This document shows positions 53,855 to 62,927 of a stretch of 64,000 bases of DNA, in pieces. Under the pieces are notes generated by a model, which made no database searches, was not told the DNA's origin, and was given only the letters and a program-made list of their open reading frames with translations. Made by a program: the position numbers and the translations under genes. Source of the stretch: CAVWNR01 sp963756525 (GTDB lineage: Bacteria; Actinomycetota; Actinomycetes; Mycobacteriales; Jatrophihabitantaceae); contig CAVWNR010000009.1 in NCBI GenBank assembly GCA_963756525.1, positions 1 to 64,000 on the forward strand. Reading direction: 5' to 3'. How positions within the stretch are numbered: the stretch's first letter is position 1; each line of letters begins with the position of its first letter.

Positions 53855-54664
53855 ATGACTGCTTCCTCCACCGACGAACAAGTCGTCCTGACGGAAAGGC
53901 TGGGTTCTGTACTGCTGCTCACGCTCAATCGCCCGGACACACTGAACGCATGGAACAACGCGCTGGAAGACAGGTATTTTTTGCTGCTTGCCGAAGCGGA
54001 CGACGATCCCGACGTCCGCGCGATCGTCGTGACCGGGGCCGGGCGCGGATTCTGCTCCGGTGCGGACATGAGCGACCTCCAACAGGTCGACCTGCTCGAC
54101 GGCGCGGACCTCCCGCAGCGTTCCAGACCGAAGACCTTCCCGCTCACCGTCCGCAAACCGCTCATCGCGGCGATCAACGGAGCTGCCGCCGGGCTAGGGC
54201 TCGTGGAAGCCCTCTTCTGCGACGTCCGGTTCGCCTCATCGCGCGCCAAACTCACAACAGCGTTCTCCCGACGCGGGCTGATTGCCGAATACGGCGCGGC
54301 TTGGCTGCTCCCTCGACTTGTCGGCCAGAGCAGAGCGCTCGATCTGCTTCTGTCCGCGCGGGTTGTCACAGCTGCAGAGGGTCGAGAGATCGGACTGGTC
54401 GACCACGTCGCCGAACCCGACGATGTCGTGACTGCGGCGGTTGCCTACGCGCGGGATCTAGCCACAAACTGCTCGCCCTGGGCCATGAGCGTCATCAAGA
54501 CCCAGATCCATGCAGCCTACGACTCGACCTTCGCCGATGCGGCGCGCGAAGCTGACACGCTCATGAATCGATCACTCAACGGCGCCGACGTGCGCGAGGG
54601 GGTCATGAGCTACCTACAGAAGCGGCCGCCCGCCTTCGCCGGCCTCGGCAGCCGGACCGAGTGA
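53855..54664 (+). CDS. Enoyl-CoA hydratase/isomerase family protein (1)
   Basis: A 269-residue crotonase-fold protein. The oxyanion-hole segments are VVTGAGRGFCSGADMSDL and AAINGAAAGLGLVEALFCDVRFAS; the second has Val-Glu in place of the usual Ser-Leu. The catalytic Glu is in FSRRGLIAEYGAAWLLPRLVG. It would add water to, or isomerise, an enoyl-CoA. TAGGAG precedes ATG 53855, 58 bp after the phosphotransferase, so the two are cotranscribed from operator 2. Confidence 0.88.
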   Translation: MTASSTDEQVVLTERLGSVLLLTLNRPDTLNAWNNALEDRYFLLLAEADDDPDVRAIVVTGAGRGFCSGADMSDLQQVDLLDGADLPQRSRPKTFPLTVRKPLIAAINGAAAGLGLVEALFCDVRFASSRAKLTTAFSRRGLIAEYGAAWLLPRLVGQSRALDLLLSARVVTAAEGREIGLVDHVAEPDDVVTAAVAYARDLATNCSPWAMSVIKTQIHAAYDSTFADAAREADTLMNRSLNGADVREGVMSYLQKRPPAFAGLGSRTE

Positions 54665-55042
54665 CGCCAAGGACGTAGCCTCGCCTCCGGCTCGGCACAG
54701 TTGATCTAGGCAGTCAACGCCGCGCCGACCCCCGCGCGGGCGTCATCACCTGAGACGAGGAACCGGCCAAGCACGCCGTCGGCCGTCTGTGCCCACCCCG
54801 ACCAGCAGGTCGGCGACGAGGTCCGAGTCCCGCGTTCGGCTCGGTGGATCCCTCCCGACAGCTATTCAAACCTCGCCGTCCTCGACCGAGAGCGCCGCTT
54901 CATCGCCCCGTGGCCGGAGTTTCAGATGATCGGCCCGGCCATCTGCGCGTTGAACGCCGCGGGCGGCGGCACCTGCGAGCGCCTTCCCCGGCGGCCCAGA
55001 GATGGCGCTGCATCGGGCAGGCGGAGGCCGCCACCTTCCCCT
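54665..55042. other. No recognisable gene
   Basis: One plus frame contains a protein-like stretch (SYSNLAVLDRERRFIAPWPEFQ) around 54850-54930 but has no start and no recognised family. It may be a worn gene fragment. Confidence 0.4.
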
Positions 55043-55066
55043 TGCATCAAATTGGGAAATGATGCA
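55043..55066. promoter_or_regulatory. Operator 3: inverted repeat upstream of sugar-type ABC operon
   Basis: TGCATCAA-ATTGGGAA-ATGATGCA: 8-nt arms with one mismatch, 8-nt spacer starting AT and ending GAA. It ends 91 bp before the substrate-binding-protein start. Half-sites and spacer ends agree with operators 1 and 2. Confidence 0.75.
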
Positions 55067-55157
55067 TAGTGGGGGAACTCACCACCGGCCACGACACACC
55101 ACGTCACCAATTCCAGGCGATCGCGGCTCTTCCGCATGCGCCCCAGACAGGAGGATC

Positions 55158-56303
55158 ATGGGCAACCGCCTACAGATGATCGCTCGACCAGCCATCGCCG
55201 TGTGCACGATCGCTTTCGCGATCGCCGGGTGCAGCAGTTCGGGAAGCAAGGCCGGCACGCATAGCACCGGCTCCTCGCAAGGCGCGTCGTCCGCGTCGTC
55301 CGCAGCCAAGACCTATCTCGACGCCTACCTCACGAACCCGTCCTCCATCGGGTTGACCACGGCGCTGCCCCAGAAGCCAGCAGCAGGCAAGTCCGTGATC
55401 AACCTGAAGTTCCCGACCGGCGTGGCACAACGTTCTGACGACGCCCAGAGGGCCGCCGCCCAGGCGCTGGGTTGGAGCTACAGCAGTGTCGACACGGGAG
55501 CCACTCCGGCCTCCGCCGCCAGCGCCTTCGAGGCCGCGATCGCGAAGAAACCCAACGCGATCATCTTCGGCGGGTATCCCGCCGCGGTGTTCGCCAAGCA
55601 GATCGCCGAGGCGAAGTCAGCCGGCATCACCGTCGTCACGAGCGCGACGGGCGACGCGCCCTTCCCAGGCGTCCTCGCCGATGTCGGCGGCATCCAGCAG
55701 GAACAGCTCTACGCCAAGCTCGCCGCCGCGTACTTCGTCGTCACCGGCGGCGACAAGGCGCACGCCGCCGTGTTCAACTTCCAGGGCTTCCCGATCTCCG
55801 ACATCTTCAGCCAAAGCTTCGTGGCCGACGTCAAGACATGGTGCCCGGGCTGCAAAGCGAGCATCGTGCAGCAGCAGCTCAGCGACGTTGGAACGAAGAT
55901 CGCGTCAAACGCGGTGAGCTACCTACAACGCAACCCCTCCATCAAGTGGCTCGTCTTCGCCAGCGGCGACATGGCCCAAGGCGTCAGCGCCGGGCTCAAC
56001 TCGGCCGGGCTGCACGGGATCAACATCATGGGCCAAGTCCCTACCCAGACCGATATCGCCGACATCAAGAACGGCACTGAAACGGCGTGGGTCGGGTACC
56101 CGGTGGACATCCTGGCCTGGCGGGTGATCGACACGTTTGCGCGCGGTTTCGAGAACACCGATGTCGCCTCTGCCGTCAAGGTGCCGCTGCCCATGCAAAT
56201 GCTGACCAAGGACACGGTGTCATCCGCAGTCATCGACAACGGGTACTACGTCGGCGTCAGTGACTACCAGACGCAGTTCAAGAAGCTGTGGCACGTGGGA
56301 TGA
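55158..56303 (+). CDS. Sugar-type ABC transporter substrate-binding lipoprotein
   Basis: A 381-residue protein with a lipoprotein signal (MGNRLQMIARPAIAV, IAGC) and a Ser/Gly/Ala linker. The periplasmic-binding-protein-I fold is visible: VINLKFPTGVAQRSDDAQRAAAQALGW, PASAASAFEAAIAKKPNAIIFGG, AKSAGITVVTSATGD, VFNFQGFPISDIFSQSF and IKWLVFASGDMAQGVSAGLNSAG. CAGGAGG precedes ATG 55158. Despite its ribose-type fold, it belongs to an acyl-CoA cluster, so its ligand may be a non-sugar. It is seven bases from the ATPase gene. Confidence 0.88.
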   Translation: MGNRLQMIARPAIAVCTIAFAIAGCSSSGSKAGTHSTGSSQGASSASSAAKTYLDAYLTNPSSIGLTTALPQKPAAGKSVINLKFPTGVAQRSDDAQRAAAQALGWSYSSVDTGATPASAASAFEAAIAKKPNAIIFGGYPAAVFAKQIAEAKSAGITVVTSATGDAPFPGVLADVGGIQQEQLYAKLAAAYFVVTGGDKAHAAVFNFQGFPISDIFSQSFVADVKTWCPGCKASIVQQQLSDVGTKIASNAVSYLQRNPSIKWLVFASGDMAQGVSAGLNSAGLHGINIMGQVPTQTDIADIKNGTETAWVGYPVDILAWRVIDTFARGFENTDVASAVKVPLPMQMLTKDTVSSAVIDNGYYVGVSDYQTQFKKLWHVG

Positions 56304-56309
56304 GCCACC

Positions 56310-57860
56310 ATGGTTGACGTCATGGCCGCCGGGACCGCTGCCGACGGCGCCCCCGGCGCCGTGCTGTCGATAACCAACGCCTCGAAGACGTTCGGTCGGG
56401 TGCGTGTCCTGCACGGGGTCTCGATGAGCGTCCTGCCCGGCGAGATCCGCGCGCTCGTCGGAGAGAACGGGTCCGGCAAGTCAACGCTCATCAAGCTGCT
56501 TGCGGGCTACCACACCCCAGATCCTGGCGTTGAAATAGCTGTCGCCGGTCGGGTCATCGCACCGGACAACCCCGGCGTCGCCGAAGGCGCCGGGCTGCGA
56601 TTCGTGCACCAGGATCTCGCCTTGGTCAGCGCTCTGAGCACGGTGGAGAACCTCGGTCTCGGCGTCGGCTACGGCGGGCGTTACGGACGCCCCGTGCGTT
56701 GGCGAGCTCGACGGCGAGCGGCCGCAAAGCTCATGGCCGACCTTGGCTACGAGATCGACGTCGACCTGCCCGTGGGTGTCCTCCAAGCAAGCGAGCGCAC
56801 AGCCGTCGCCGTCGCGCGGGCGGTCTCGGCACACGAGGCGCAGGCGAACGTGCTTGTCCTCGATGAGCCGACCGCAACTCTGCCAGGTGCCGAGGTCGAG
56901 CGGCTCTTTCGCCTGGTTCGCCAGGTCCGCGACTCCGGAGTCGCGGTGCTCTTCGTGTCGCACCACCTGAACGAAGTGTTCGAGTTGGCGGACAGCGTCA
57001 CCGTGCTTCGCAACGGTCGGTTGGTCACTACCTGCGCGGTGAGCGACCTCGACGAGGCGGCGCTGGTGGAACTGATGGTCGGTCGTCCGGTCGAGCGGTC
57101 GCACAGTGCGCAACCGCGAACCGCTGAGCAGGTCACGCTGTCCGCTCGCGGAATCACCGGCCCGACATTGCACGGGGTCGACCTCGACGTCGCGCCCGGC
57201 GAGATCGTCGGCATCGCGGGCATCACCGGCTCGGGACGCGAAGCGGTGGCCGCGCTCCTGTTCGGCGCAGACGCACGCGCTGGCACCATCTCGGTCGCCG
57301 GCCAGCCGCTTCCCCCGGGCAGGCCGGACCTCAGCATGCAAGCAGGCATGGCGCTGGTACCGGCCGAACGCGCCACGACCGCCGTGTTCCACGGACACGA
57401 CGTGGCCGAGAACGTCACCCTCGCCAGATGCGGCGACTTCTTCCGGCGCGGCGTCCGCCGTCGAGCAGTCGAGAAAAACGAAGCTCGGAGCTGGCTACAG
57501 CGGTTGGATGTGCGGCCGCAAAATCCAGTGCTGCCTATCACCGCCTTATCCGGCGGCAACACGCAGAAGGTCATCCTGGCCCGTTGGCTACGACTCCAAC
57601 CGAAAGTTCTCCTGCTCGACGAACCGACGCAAGGGGTCGACGTCGGAGCAAAGGAAGAAATACACCAGCGGATCGAGGAAGCCGCCGAACAAGGATGCGC
57701 CGTCCTGGTCGGCTCGACCGACAGCGAAGAGCTCGCTCGGTTATGCCACCGGGTGACAGTCCTGGTAGACGGCCGCGTCAGCGCTCACCTCGAGGCACCG
57801 ATCAGTCCCGATGACATCACCGCAGCCACCTTGTCCACCGTAGGGGGGAATTCTCCATGA
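56310..57860 (+). CDS. Sugar-type ABC transporter ATP-binding protein (two domains)
   Basis: A 516-residue RbsA-type ATPase. Domain 1 has Walker A GENGSGKST (about residues 51-59), Walker B NVLVLDEPTATLPG and His-loop LFVSHHLNEV, but its signature is weak (LQASERTAVAVARA). Domain 2 has the altered Walker A GITGSGREA and the normal signature ALSGGNTQKVILARWL and Walker B KVLLLDEPTQGVDVG. Loss of one Walker Lys is normal for this family. Its stop overlaps the permease start (ATGA). Confidence 0.93.
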   Translation: MVDVMAAGTAADGAPGAVLSITNASKTFGRVRVLHGVSMSVLPGEIRALVGENGSGKSTLIKLLAGYHTPDPGVEIAVAGRVIAPDNPGVAEGAGLRFVHQDLALVSALSTVENLGLGVGYGGRYGRPVRWRARRRAAAKLMADLGYEIDVDLPVGVLQASERTAVAVARAVSAHEAQANVLVLDEPTATLPGAEVERLFRLVRQVRDSGVAVLFVSHHLNEVFELADSVTVLRNGRLVTTCAVSDLDEAALVELMVGRPVERSHSAQPRTAEQVTLSARGITGPTLHGVDLDVAPGEIVGIAGITGSGREAVAALLFGADARAGTISVAGQPLPPGRPDLSMQAGMALVPAERATTAVFHGHDVAENVTLARCGDFFRRGVRRRAVEKNEARSWLQRLDVRPQNPVLPITALSGGNTQKVILARWLRLQPKVLLLDEPTQGVDVGAKEEIHQRIEEAAEQGCAVLVGSTDSEELARLCHRVTVLVDGRVSAHLEAPISPDDITAATLSTVGGNSP

Positions 57861-58870
57861 GCACGTCCCAGGTCGTCAGTACGGACGCCACAGGACAAGA
57901 CGACGGCGGCCCGCGTCGGCAGACCGGCATCGTCAACCGATTGGGCATCAACCGGTTCGGCGGCATCTACTTCTGGATCCTGCTGGTCGTCCTGTTCTGG
58001 ATCTGGGTTCCCGACACCTTCCCGACCTCGACCACATTCCGCACGGTGACCGGCAACGTGGCCGTCACCACCCTGGTCGCGCTCGCACTGATCATTCCGC
58101 TCGCCTGCGGTCTGTTCGACCTTTCCGTGGCCGCAAACCTCGGTGTCGCGTCGGTGCTGGTCCTCGAACTGCAGTCCAAGGGCGTCAACCCAGTGTTGGC
58201 GGTACTCATCACCCTGCTTGTCGGTACGGCGATCGGCGTGGTCAACGCCGCATTCGTCGTCCTTGTGGGTGTGGACTCGTTCATCATCACGTTGGGTATG
58301 AGCAGTATCCTGGCCGCTTTCGCGTTCTACATCACCAGCGGCAACCAGCTCATCGCGAAACTACCCAGCACCTTCGTTTCCCTCGGGCAGGAGAACACCT
58401 TCGGAGTCCCGAGGCCGTTCTGGTACATGCTCATCGTCGCCGCCATCCTCGTCTACGTCACCGAGTTCACCACGGTGGGCCGCTACCTGTACGCGATCGG
58501 CGGCAACCCGGAAGCCGCCCGGCTCGTGGGCATCCGCGTCGGCCGAGTCCGCTTCGGTGCGATGGTCGCGTCCGGATTGCTCGCCTCCTTCGCCGGCGTC
58601 GTCCTTGCCGCACAGCTCGGTTCCAGCAGCGCCGACGTCGGCCCCGCCTACCTGCTGCCCGCGTTCTCGGCGGTCCTCCTCGGCGCGACGCAGATCAAGA
58701 CCAACGGCCGGGCGAACGTGCCGGGCACCCTGGTCGCGGTCATCCTCCTGGCAACCGGGATCTACGGCCTGCAGCTCGCGGGGTCACCGTCCTACATCGC
58801 CAACCTGTTCAACGGTGCCGCCCTCGTCATCGCCGTGAGCCTGGCAGTGCGCGCCAACCGCCGCGGTTGA
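57857..58870 (+). CDS. Sugar-type ABC transporter permease (RbsC type)
   Basis: A 337-residue membrane protein. It has the family plan: hydrophilic N-terminus of about 35 residues, WILLVVLFWIWVPDTFPTSTTFRTVTGNVAVTTLVALALIIPLACG, FDLSVAANLGVASVL, GVVNAAFVVLVGVDSFIITLGMSSILAAFAFYITSG, and AIGGNPEAARLVGIRVGRVRFGAMVASGLLASFAG, the coupling loop. Only one permease is encoded, as is usual when it acts as a homodimer. Translationally coupled to the ATPase. Confidence 0.92.
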   Translation: MSTSQVVSTDATGQDDGGPRRQTGIVNRLGINRFGGIYFWILLVVLFWIWVPDTFPTSTTFRTVTGNVAVTTLVALALIIPLACGLFDLSVAANLGVASVLVLELQSKGVNPVLAVLITLLVGTAIGVVNAAFVVLVGVDSFIITLGMSSILAAFAFYITSGNQLIAKLPSTFVSLGQENTFGVPRPFWYMLIVAAILVYVTEFTTVGRYLYAIGGNPEAARLVGIRVGRVRFGAMVASGLLASFAGVVLAAQLGSSSADVGPAYLLPAFSAVLLGATQIKTNGRANVPGTLVAVILLATGIYGLQLAGSPSYIANLFNGAALVIAVSLAVRANRRG

Positions 58871-58983
58871 CCACCTCCTCGATCCCGGCGCTGACGCGCC
58901 TGGCCATGCCCACTGATCAGGGAAGTGATCCGGCTTGCTGTCGCGCGCGTAGGCGAAAACCGCTATTGTCTTGGGAGACCTGA

Positions 58984-59871
58984 ATGGACTTCGACCAGAT
59001 CCGATACGACATGGCTGACGGCGTGGCCACGGTCAGCCTCAACCGACCCGACAAGCTCAACGCCTACACCGAGGTAATGCAACGCGAACTGATCGAGGCG
59101 TTAGATCGTGTCGACGGTGACGATAAGATTCGCGCGCTGATCGTCACCGGCGCAGGGCGCGCGTTCTGCGCAGGCGCTGACCTCGCCGGTGGCGGCGAGG
59201 GGTTCGACGCGAAGCGGAGGCCCAACGCGCTATTCAATCCCGATGGGTCACCTGCGTACGAGCGCCAAGAAGCGCGAGACGGCGGCGGACAAGTCACCTT
59301 GCGTCTGTTCCGATGTTTGAAACCCGTTATCGCCGCCATAAACGGGCCGGCGGTCGGAGTCGGCGCGACTATGACGCTAGCCATGGACATCCGCCTGGCG
59401 AGTACTGATGCGCGGATGGGCTTCGTGTTCGCCCGCCGCGGCTTGACGCCCGAAGCCTGTTCGTCCTTCTTCCGCCCTCGCCTGGTCGGTATCTCTCAAG
59501 CCCTGCAATGGTGTATGACGGGGCGAATCTTCGACGCGCAAGAGGCATTGGCCGGCGGTCTGGTCCAACGAGTCCTGGCGCCTGAGGATCTGCTACCCGC
59601 TGCCCACCAGCTGGCGCGCGAAATCGCCGACAACGCCGCGCCGGTCTCCGTCGCGTTGACCAGGCAGTTGATGTGGCGCGGTCTCGGGCTGCAGCACCCG
59701 ATGGAGGCTCATCGAATCGACAGTAGGGCGTTCATGTCTCGAACACTCAGCGCAGACGTGAAGGAAGGTGTCACGTCGTTCTTGGAGAAGCGGCCGGCCA
59801 CATTCTCCGACAACGTGTCGGATGGCATGCCGGACTTCTTCCCCTGGTGGGATGAGCCCGAGTACGGCTAG
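58984..59871 (+). CDS. Enoyl-CoA hydratase/isomerase family protein (2)
   Basis: A 295-residue crotonase-fold protein. TVSLNRPDKLNAYTEVMQRELIEALDRVDGDDKIRALIVTGAGRAFCAGADL opens the fold; AAINGPAVGVGATMTLAMDIRLAS holds the second oxyanion segment, and FVFARRGLTPEACSSFFRPRLVG has the catalytic Glu. The insertion GEGFDAKRRPNALFNPDGS is longer than usual. GGGAG lies before ATG 58984. The 113 bp upstream has no operator like 1-3, so it is probably expressed by read-through from the ABC operon. It would hydrate an enoyl-CoA. Confidence 0.88.
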   Translation: MDFDQIRYDMADGVATVSLNRPDKLNAYTEVMQRELIEALDRVDGDDKIRALIVTGAGRAFCAGADLAGGGEGFDAKRRPNALFNPDGSPAYERQEARDGGGQVTLRLFRCLKPVIAAINGPAVGVGATMTLAMDIRLASTDARMGFVFARRGLTPEACSSFFRPRLVGISQALQWCMTGRIFDAQEALAGGLVQRVLAPEDLLPAAHQLAREIADNAAPVSVALTRQLMWRGLGLQHPMEAHRIDSRAFMSRTLSADVKEGVTSFLEKRPATFSDNVSDGMPDFFPWWDEPEYG

Positions 59872-60152
59872 TCATTCATCGACAAGACGCCAATTGCGCA
59901 GTCAGAGGGCGGCCTGTTAGTTCGCACGTCGCGACAGTCACGTTGGCGGTCAACAGGGCGCGGCTCACGTGATTGCTTGCAACATCCACCGATGACCTTC
60001 GCACCGCCGCTGATCCCGTCCGTCGGCCCGGGGTGAGCTGAGAGGCTCGGCGACGTCGGCTACCGACCCGGCCGCGCCGAGACACTTCAGGTCACGCCTC
60101 ATGCATTTGATGTCGCGATCAGCCGTTTCGGAACGATGTTCTTCGCGCGCTG

Positions 60153-61023
60153 GACACCCTCACCCGCGCCGGCACCCGCACCCGCGAACTGCTCGTCGAC
60201 CGCGGCTACAGCTTCGCCGTCGCCGCCGAGTTCGCCCTCCCCCTTCTGGCAGCGCGGCATCGACGCGGTCTTCGACCTGCACCAACGCCAACGCGGCGTG
60301 CTGCCCGGCCCGGTGCCCGGCACCCTGTTCTGCGACGGGGCGCTGTTCAGCGCCGCGCTGCCGCACCGGCTGCGCGACCTGCCCCGCACCCAGATCGGCA
60401 TGACCAGCGCCCAGAAAACCGCCTGCCACGCCGCGTTCGACCCCCGCCGGCACTACGCGTTCAGCCCGCACGGCGCCCGCGACCCCGACCGCGGCACGCA
60501 ACGCTTCAAAGGCCCCGCCCTCGCCGGGCGGCTGCGCTGCCCCAACACCCCCACCTCACTGCGGCTACCGATCAGCCTGCCCACCAGCAGCTGCCCACCC
60601 GGGCAGCCCTGCGGCTGCGGCATCACCATCACCCTGGGCCCCGGCCAGCAGCCCCGCGAACGCCAACCCGCGCTGTGGCACACCACCGACTGGGCCGCCA
60701 GCTACGCCCGCCGCGTCGCCGTCGAATCCAGCAACGCCGAACTGAAAACCCACCGCGCCACCCTGCACCGCGGCCACACCCGGGTCTTCGGCCGGATCAA
60801 AAACGCCCTGCTGCTCGCCTTCACCGCCGCCGGCGTCAACATCCGCCTGCTCCGCGCCTGGCACGCCAAACGCGACCAACCCGACCCCTGGACCGTGCAA
60901 CTCCACGAACCCCAACCCGCACCCCCGCCAGCCCCACCCCACCCGCGCCGCCGCCGCACCGGCCGCCGAAAACCCCTCCACCGCCTCATCGCCCAACACC
61001 GGCGAACCCGCAGCCCCGCCTGA
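60153..61023 (+). mobile_element. DDE transposase remnant with frameshift
   Basis: The frame reads DTLTRAGTRTRELLVDRGYSFAVAAEFALPL, then after a one-base shift near 60240 FWQRGIDAVFDLHQRQRGVLPGP, LFCDGALFSAALPHRL, IGMTSAQKTACHAAFDPRRHY, and ends ARRVAVESSNAELKTHRATLHRGHTRVFGRIKNALLLAF. The SSNAELK region holds the final catalytic Glu of a DDE transposase. The N-terminal part is missing. The family was not pinned down (IS1182/IS5-like features). A deleted copy lies at 46.8 kb; both lead into the 217-bp repeat. Confidence 0.75.
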
Positions 61024-61283
61024 ACCACCGGCCGGCTGACCGCACCCGATTAGCCGCGCCCCAGCCGCCCCGGCACGCCCCCAGCGGCAGCCAGCACCGC
61101 GATCCAGCCACGCCGAAAGCGCACAGCCCAGCCACCCCCGGCCCGCCGTCAAAATACCCAGACCGCAGGCACACCCGGAACGCCGTCACTGAGGTCAAAC
61201 GGCCGGCCGTGGCAACCTCACAGACCAGTTTCGTGAACCCGATGACCGCAATTTAGTGAATGTCCGTGATGATGCATGGATGA

Positions 61284-61500
61284 GGTCGTTCACGAATCTC
61301 TGGGAGGCCGCATCCAGCGGCCGTGAGGACCAGACCGAGCGGCGCCGACACAGGCTAAGGACTCGGTATGGCACAGCCCATTGCAACCGGGCGGCCAGCC
61401 GCCTGCAACGGCCAGTGGCCTTGCGGGCAAGGTGCGGCCAGAGCGGGCGCACGATCGGGCAAGGTGTGCTGACCGATCCAACGCCGCCGGACCGGTTCAG
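61284..61500. repeat. 217-bp dispersed repeat, copy B
   Basis: Gap-free match to copies A and C. It follows the transposase 3' flank, where TTCGTGAAC (61230-61238) and the repeat's own GTTCACGAA (61287-61295) are exact inverted copies about 48 bp apart. This suggests that the repeat is one end of the same mobile element, abutting the other end. Confidence 0.85.
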
Positions 61501-61655
61501 GCACAACCCGCCGGGCCGACTCGCCGGCGGGTACTTGCCGGAGTTCGCGACGATTTGCCCGCTGAGCCCGTCCCGTATGAGGCACCTGTCCGGCACACCA
61601 ACTTCAGGTGATCGCTGGCACTGCCGCTGACTGATCCGCTTGCGGGCGCTGTTCG

Positions 61656-62117
61656 GTGACGGGAATCCCGCGGCACTTCCTTGATCACCTCTCCGGCTCA
61701 GGACGCGAAGCGACCGCCGTAGCCCGGCAGGCGGCGTTCCAACGGTTCGGAGGCGCCGTCGTTGGCGACCCCCGCCAGGAGGCGGAGCCACCGCTGGCCG
61801 ACGCGGAGCGGCGCACGGTTTCGCTGGTGGCGGACCTGCTGGCCGGCCGGTGGCAGGTCGTCGAGAACTCGTTCACGCCCAGGATGATCGAGATCTTGCC
61901 CCGCGAGCTGCTGGATTCCACCCGGGCGCGGATATGCGAGTCCTGGGGTGATCTCACGCAGACCGGGCCCGCGGTCGTGACCGTGCAGGACGGGCTGACG
62001 GTTGTGGACATGCCGTTGTGTTTCGAGCGGGCCGACGCGTCCTGTCGTGCCGTGTTCAACTCCGACGGGAAGGTGAGCGGAATGCTCTGGCGGCCCGCGG
62101 CGGTGCCGGCACAATGA
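61656..62117 (+). CDS. DUF3887-domain protein
   Basis: A 153-residue protein. SLVADLLAGRWQVVENSFTPRMIEILPRELLDSTRARICESWGDL and VVDMPLCFERADASCRAVFNSDGKVSGMLWRPA give the DUF3887 pattern, a cystatin/NTF2-like fold found in secreted hydrolase-linked proteins. No signal peptide is present. The GTG at 61656 lies close to the repeat, so the gene may have lost its original 5' end; the ribosome site is weak. Its stop overlaps the start of the next gene (ATGA), so the two are cotranslated. Function unknown. Confidence 0.65.
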   Translation: MTGIPRHFLDHLSGSGREATAVARQAAFQRFGGAVVGDPRQEAEPPLADAERRTVSLVADLLAGRWQVVENSFTPRMIEILPRELLDSTRARICESWGDLTQTGPAVVTVQDGLTVVDMPLCFERADASCRAVFNSDGKVSGMLWRPAAVPAQ

Positions 62118-62881
62118 GCGCCGAAGAGATCCAGCTGGTCGTTGTCTTCGCGGTCGCCGCAGTCGTGCTGGTGATCCGGGTCCGCACTGGCCACCCGCCA
62201 CGCCTGGTAGGGGAACTGAACCGCCGCCGAGCCCTTCACGGCTCCCAGCAGAGACGCGCCCGGATCCTCGGGGCCCGAGCATGGATCGACGTTGCCATCA
62301 TGGGAGTTCTACCGTGGCTGGTCTATCTTGCGGTCCGTCCGAGCCTGGCATCGGACACGCCCGCGCTAGCGATCGCGACAGCGGTACCGGTCGTCTGGGT
62401 GGTCATCCGCTGGGTTCGGATCCGGCGGGTTGAGAGGGTTGGTCTGGTCGTCATCGCCGCCTACGGTTGCGCGGTCGCCCTCTCGGCGGCACTCGGCGAC
62501 GCCGCGACCCCGTTGAAGCTGCGCGACGCGGGTGTGCTCGCCGTGGTCGGGCTCGCCTGTGTGATCTCCGTGGCGGCTCGTCGCCCCCTGCTGTGGCTCA
62601 CGCTGCGATACCTCGCACGCCACCGAGGCAGCGGTGAACCGGCAACAAGCCGACTTGAGGACCCGCAATACCGCCGCCACCTCGCCGGTGCGACACTGCT
62701 CGTCGGCGCCTTGTTCTTGATCGCCGCCCTCATCGAGCTGCTGGTAATGATCAATGCGTCAACGGCCACGTTCCTCGCCATCGCCGGCCCTCTGGGTGGG
62801 CTCACCCCCCTGGCCGCAACCGCAGCAGCCATCGCGTTCCTACGGCACCGCTCACAACAGCACCGTCAGCACAACGGCTGA
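62114..62881 (+). CDS. VC0807-like integral membrane protein
   Basis: A 255-residue membrane protein of about seven hydrophobic segments: IQLVVVFAVAAVVLVIRV, IMGVLPWLVYLAVRP, ALAIATAVPVVWVVIRWVRIRRVERVGLVVIAAYG, DAGVLAVVGLACVISVAARRPLLWLTLRYLARHRG, and two at the C-terminus. The WVRIRRVERVG and ARRPLLWLTLRYLARHR loops are typical of the VC0807 group. It has no known substrate. ATG 62114 overlaps the DUF3887 stop. Confidence 0.75.
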   Translation: MSAEEIQLVVVFAVAAVVLVIRVRTGHPPRLVGELNRRRALHGSQQRRARILGARAWIDVAIMGVLPWLVYLAVRPSLASDTPALAIATAVPVVWVVIRWVRIRRVERVGLVVIAAYGCAVALSAALGDAATPLKLRDAGVLAVVGLACVISVAARRPLLWLTLRYLARHRGSGEPATSRLEDPQYRRHLAGATLLVGALFLIAALIELLVMINASTATFLAIAGPLGGLTPLAATAAAIAFLRHRSQQHRQHNG

Positions 62882-62927
62882 ACGCCCAGGCGTCCAGACG
62901 GCGCCCGGTCATGGATCCGCTTGCGGC

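Noticed and set aside
54844..55062. 72-codon frame upstream of the ABC operon
   Set aside because: No ribosome site or motif, and it runs over operator 3; part of another frame here may be an old gene fragment.
61264..61282. Possible fourth TGCATCAT-type operator near the transposase remnant
   Set aside because: Only one half-site (ATGATGCA) is present and no partner arm lies at the right distance.
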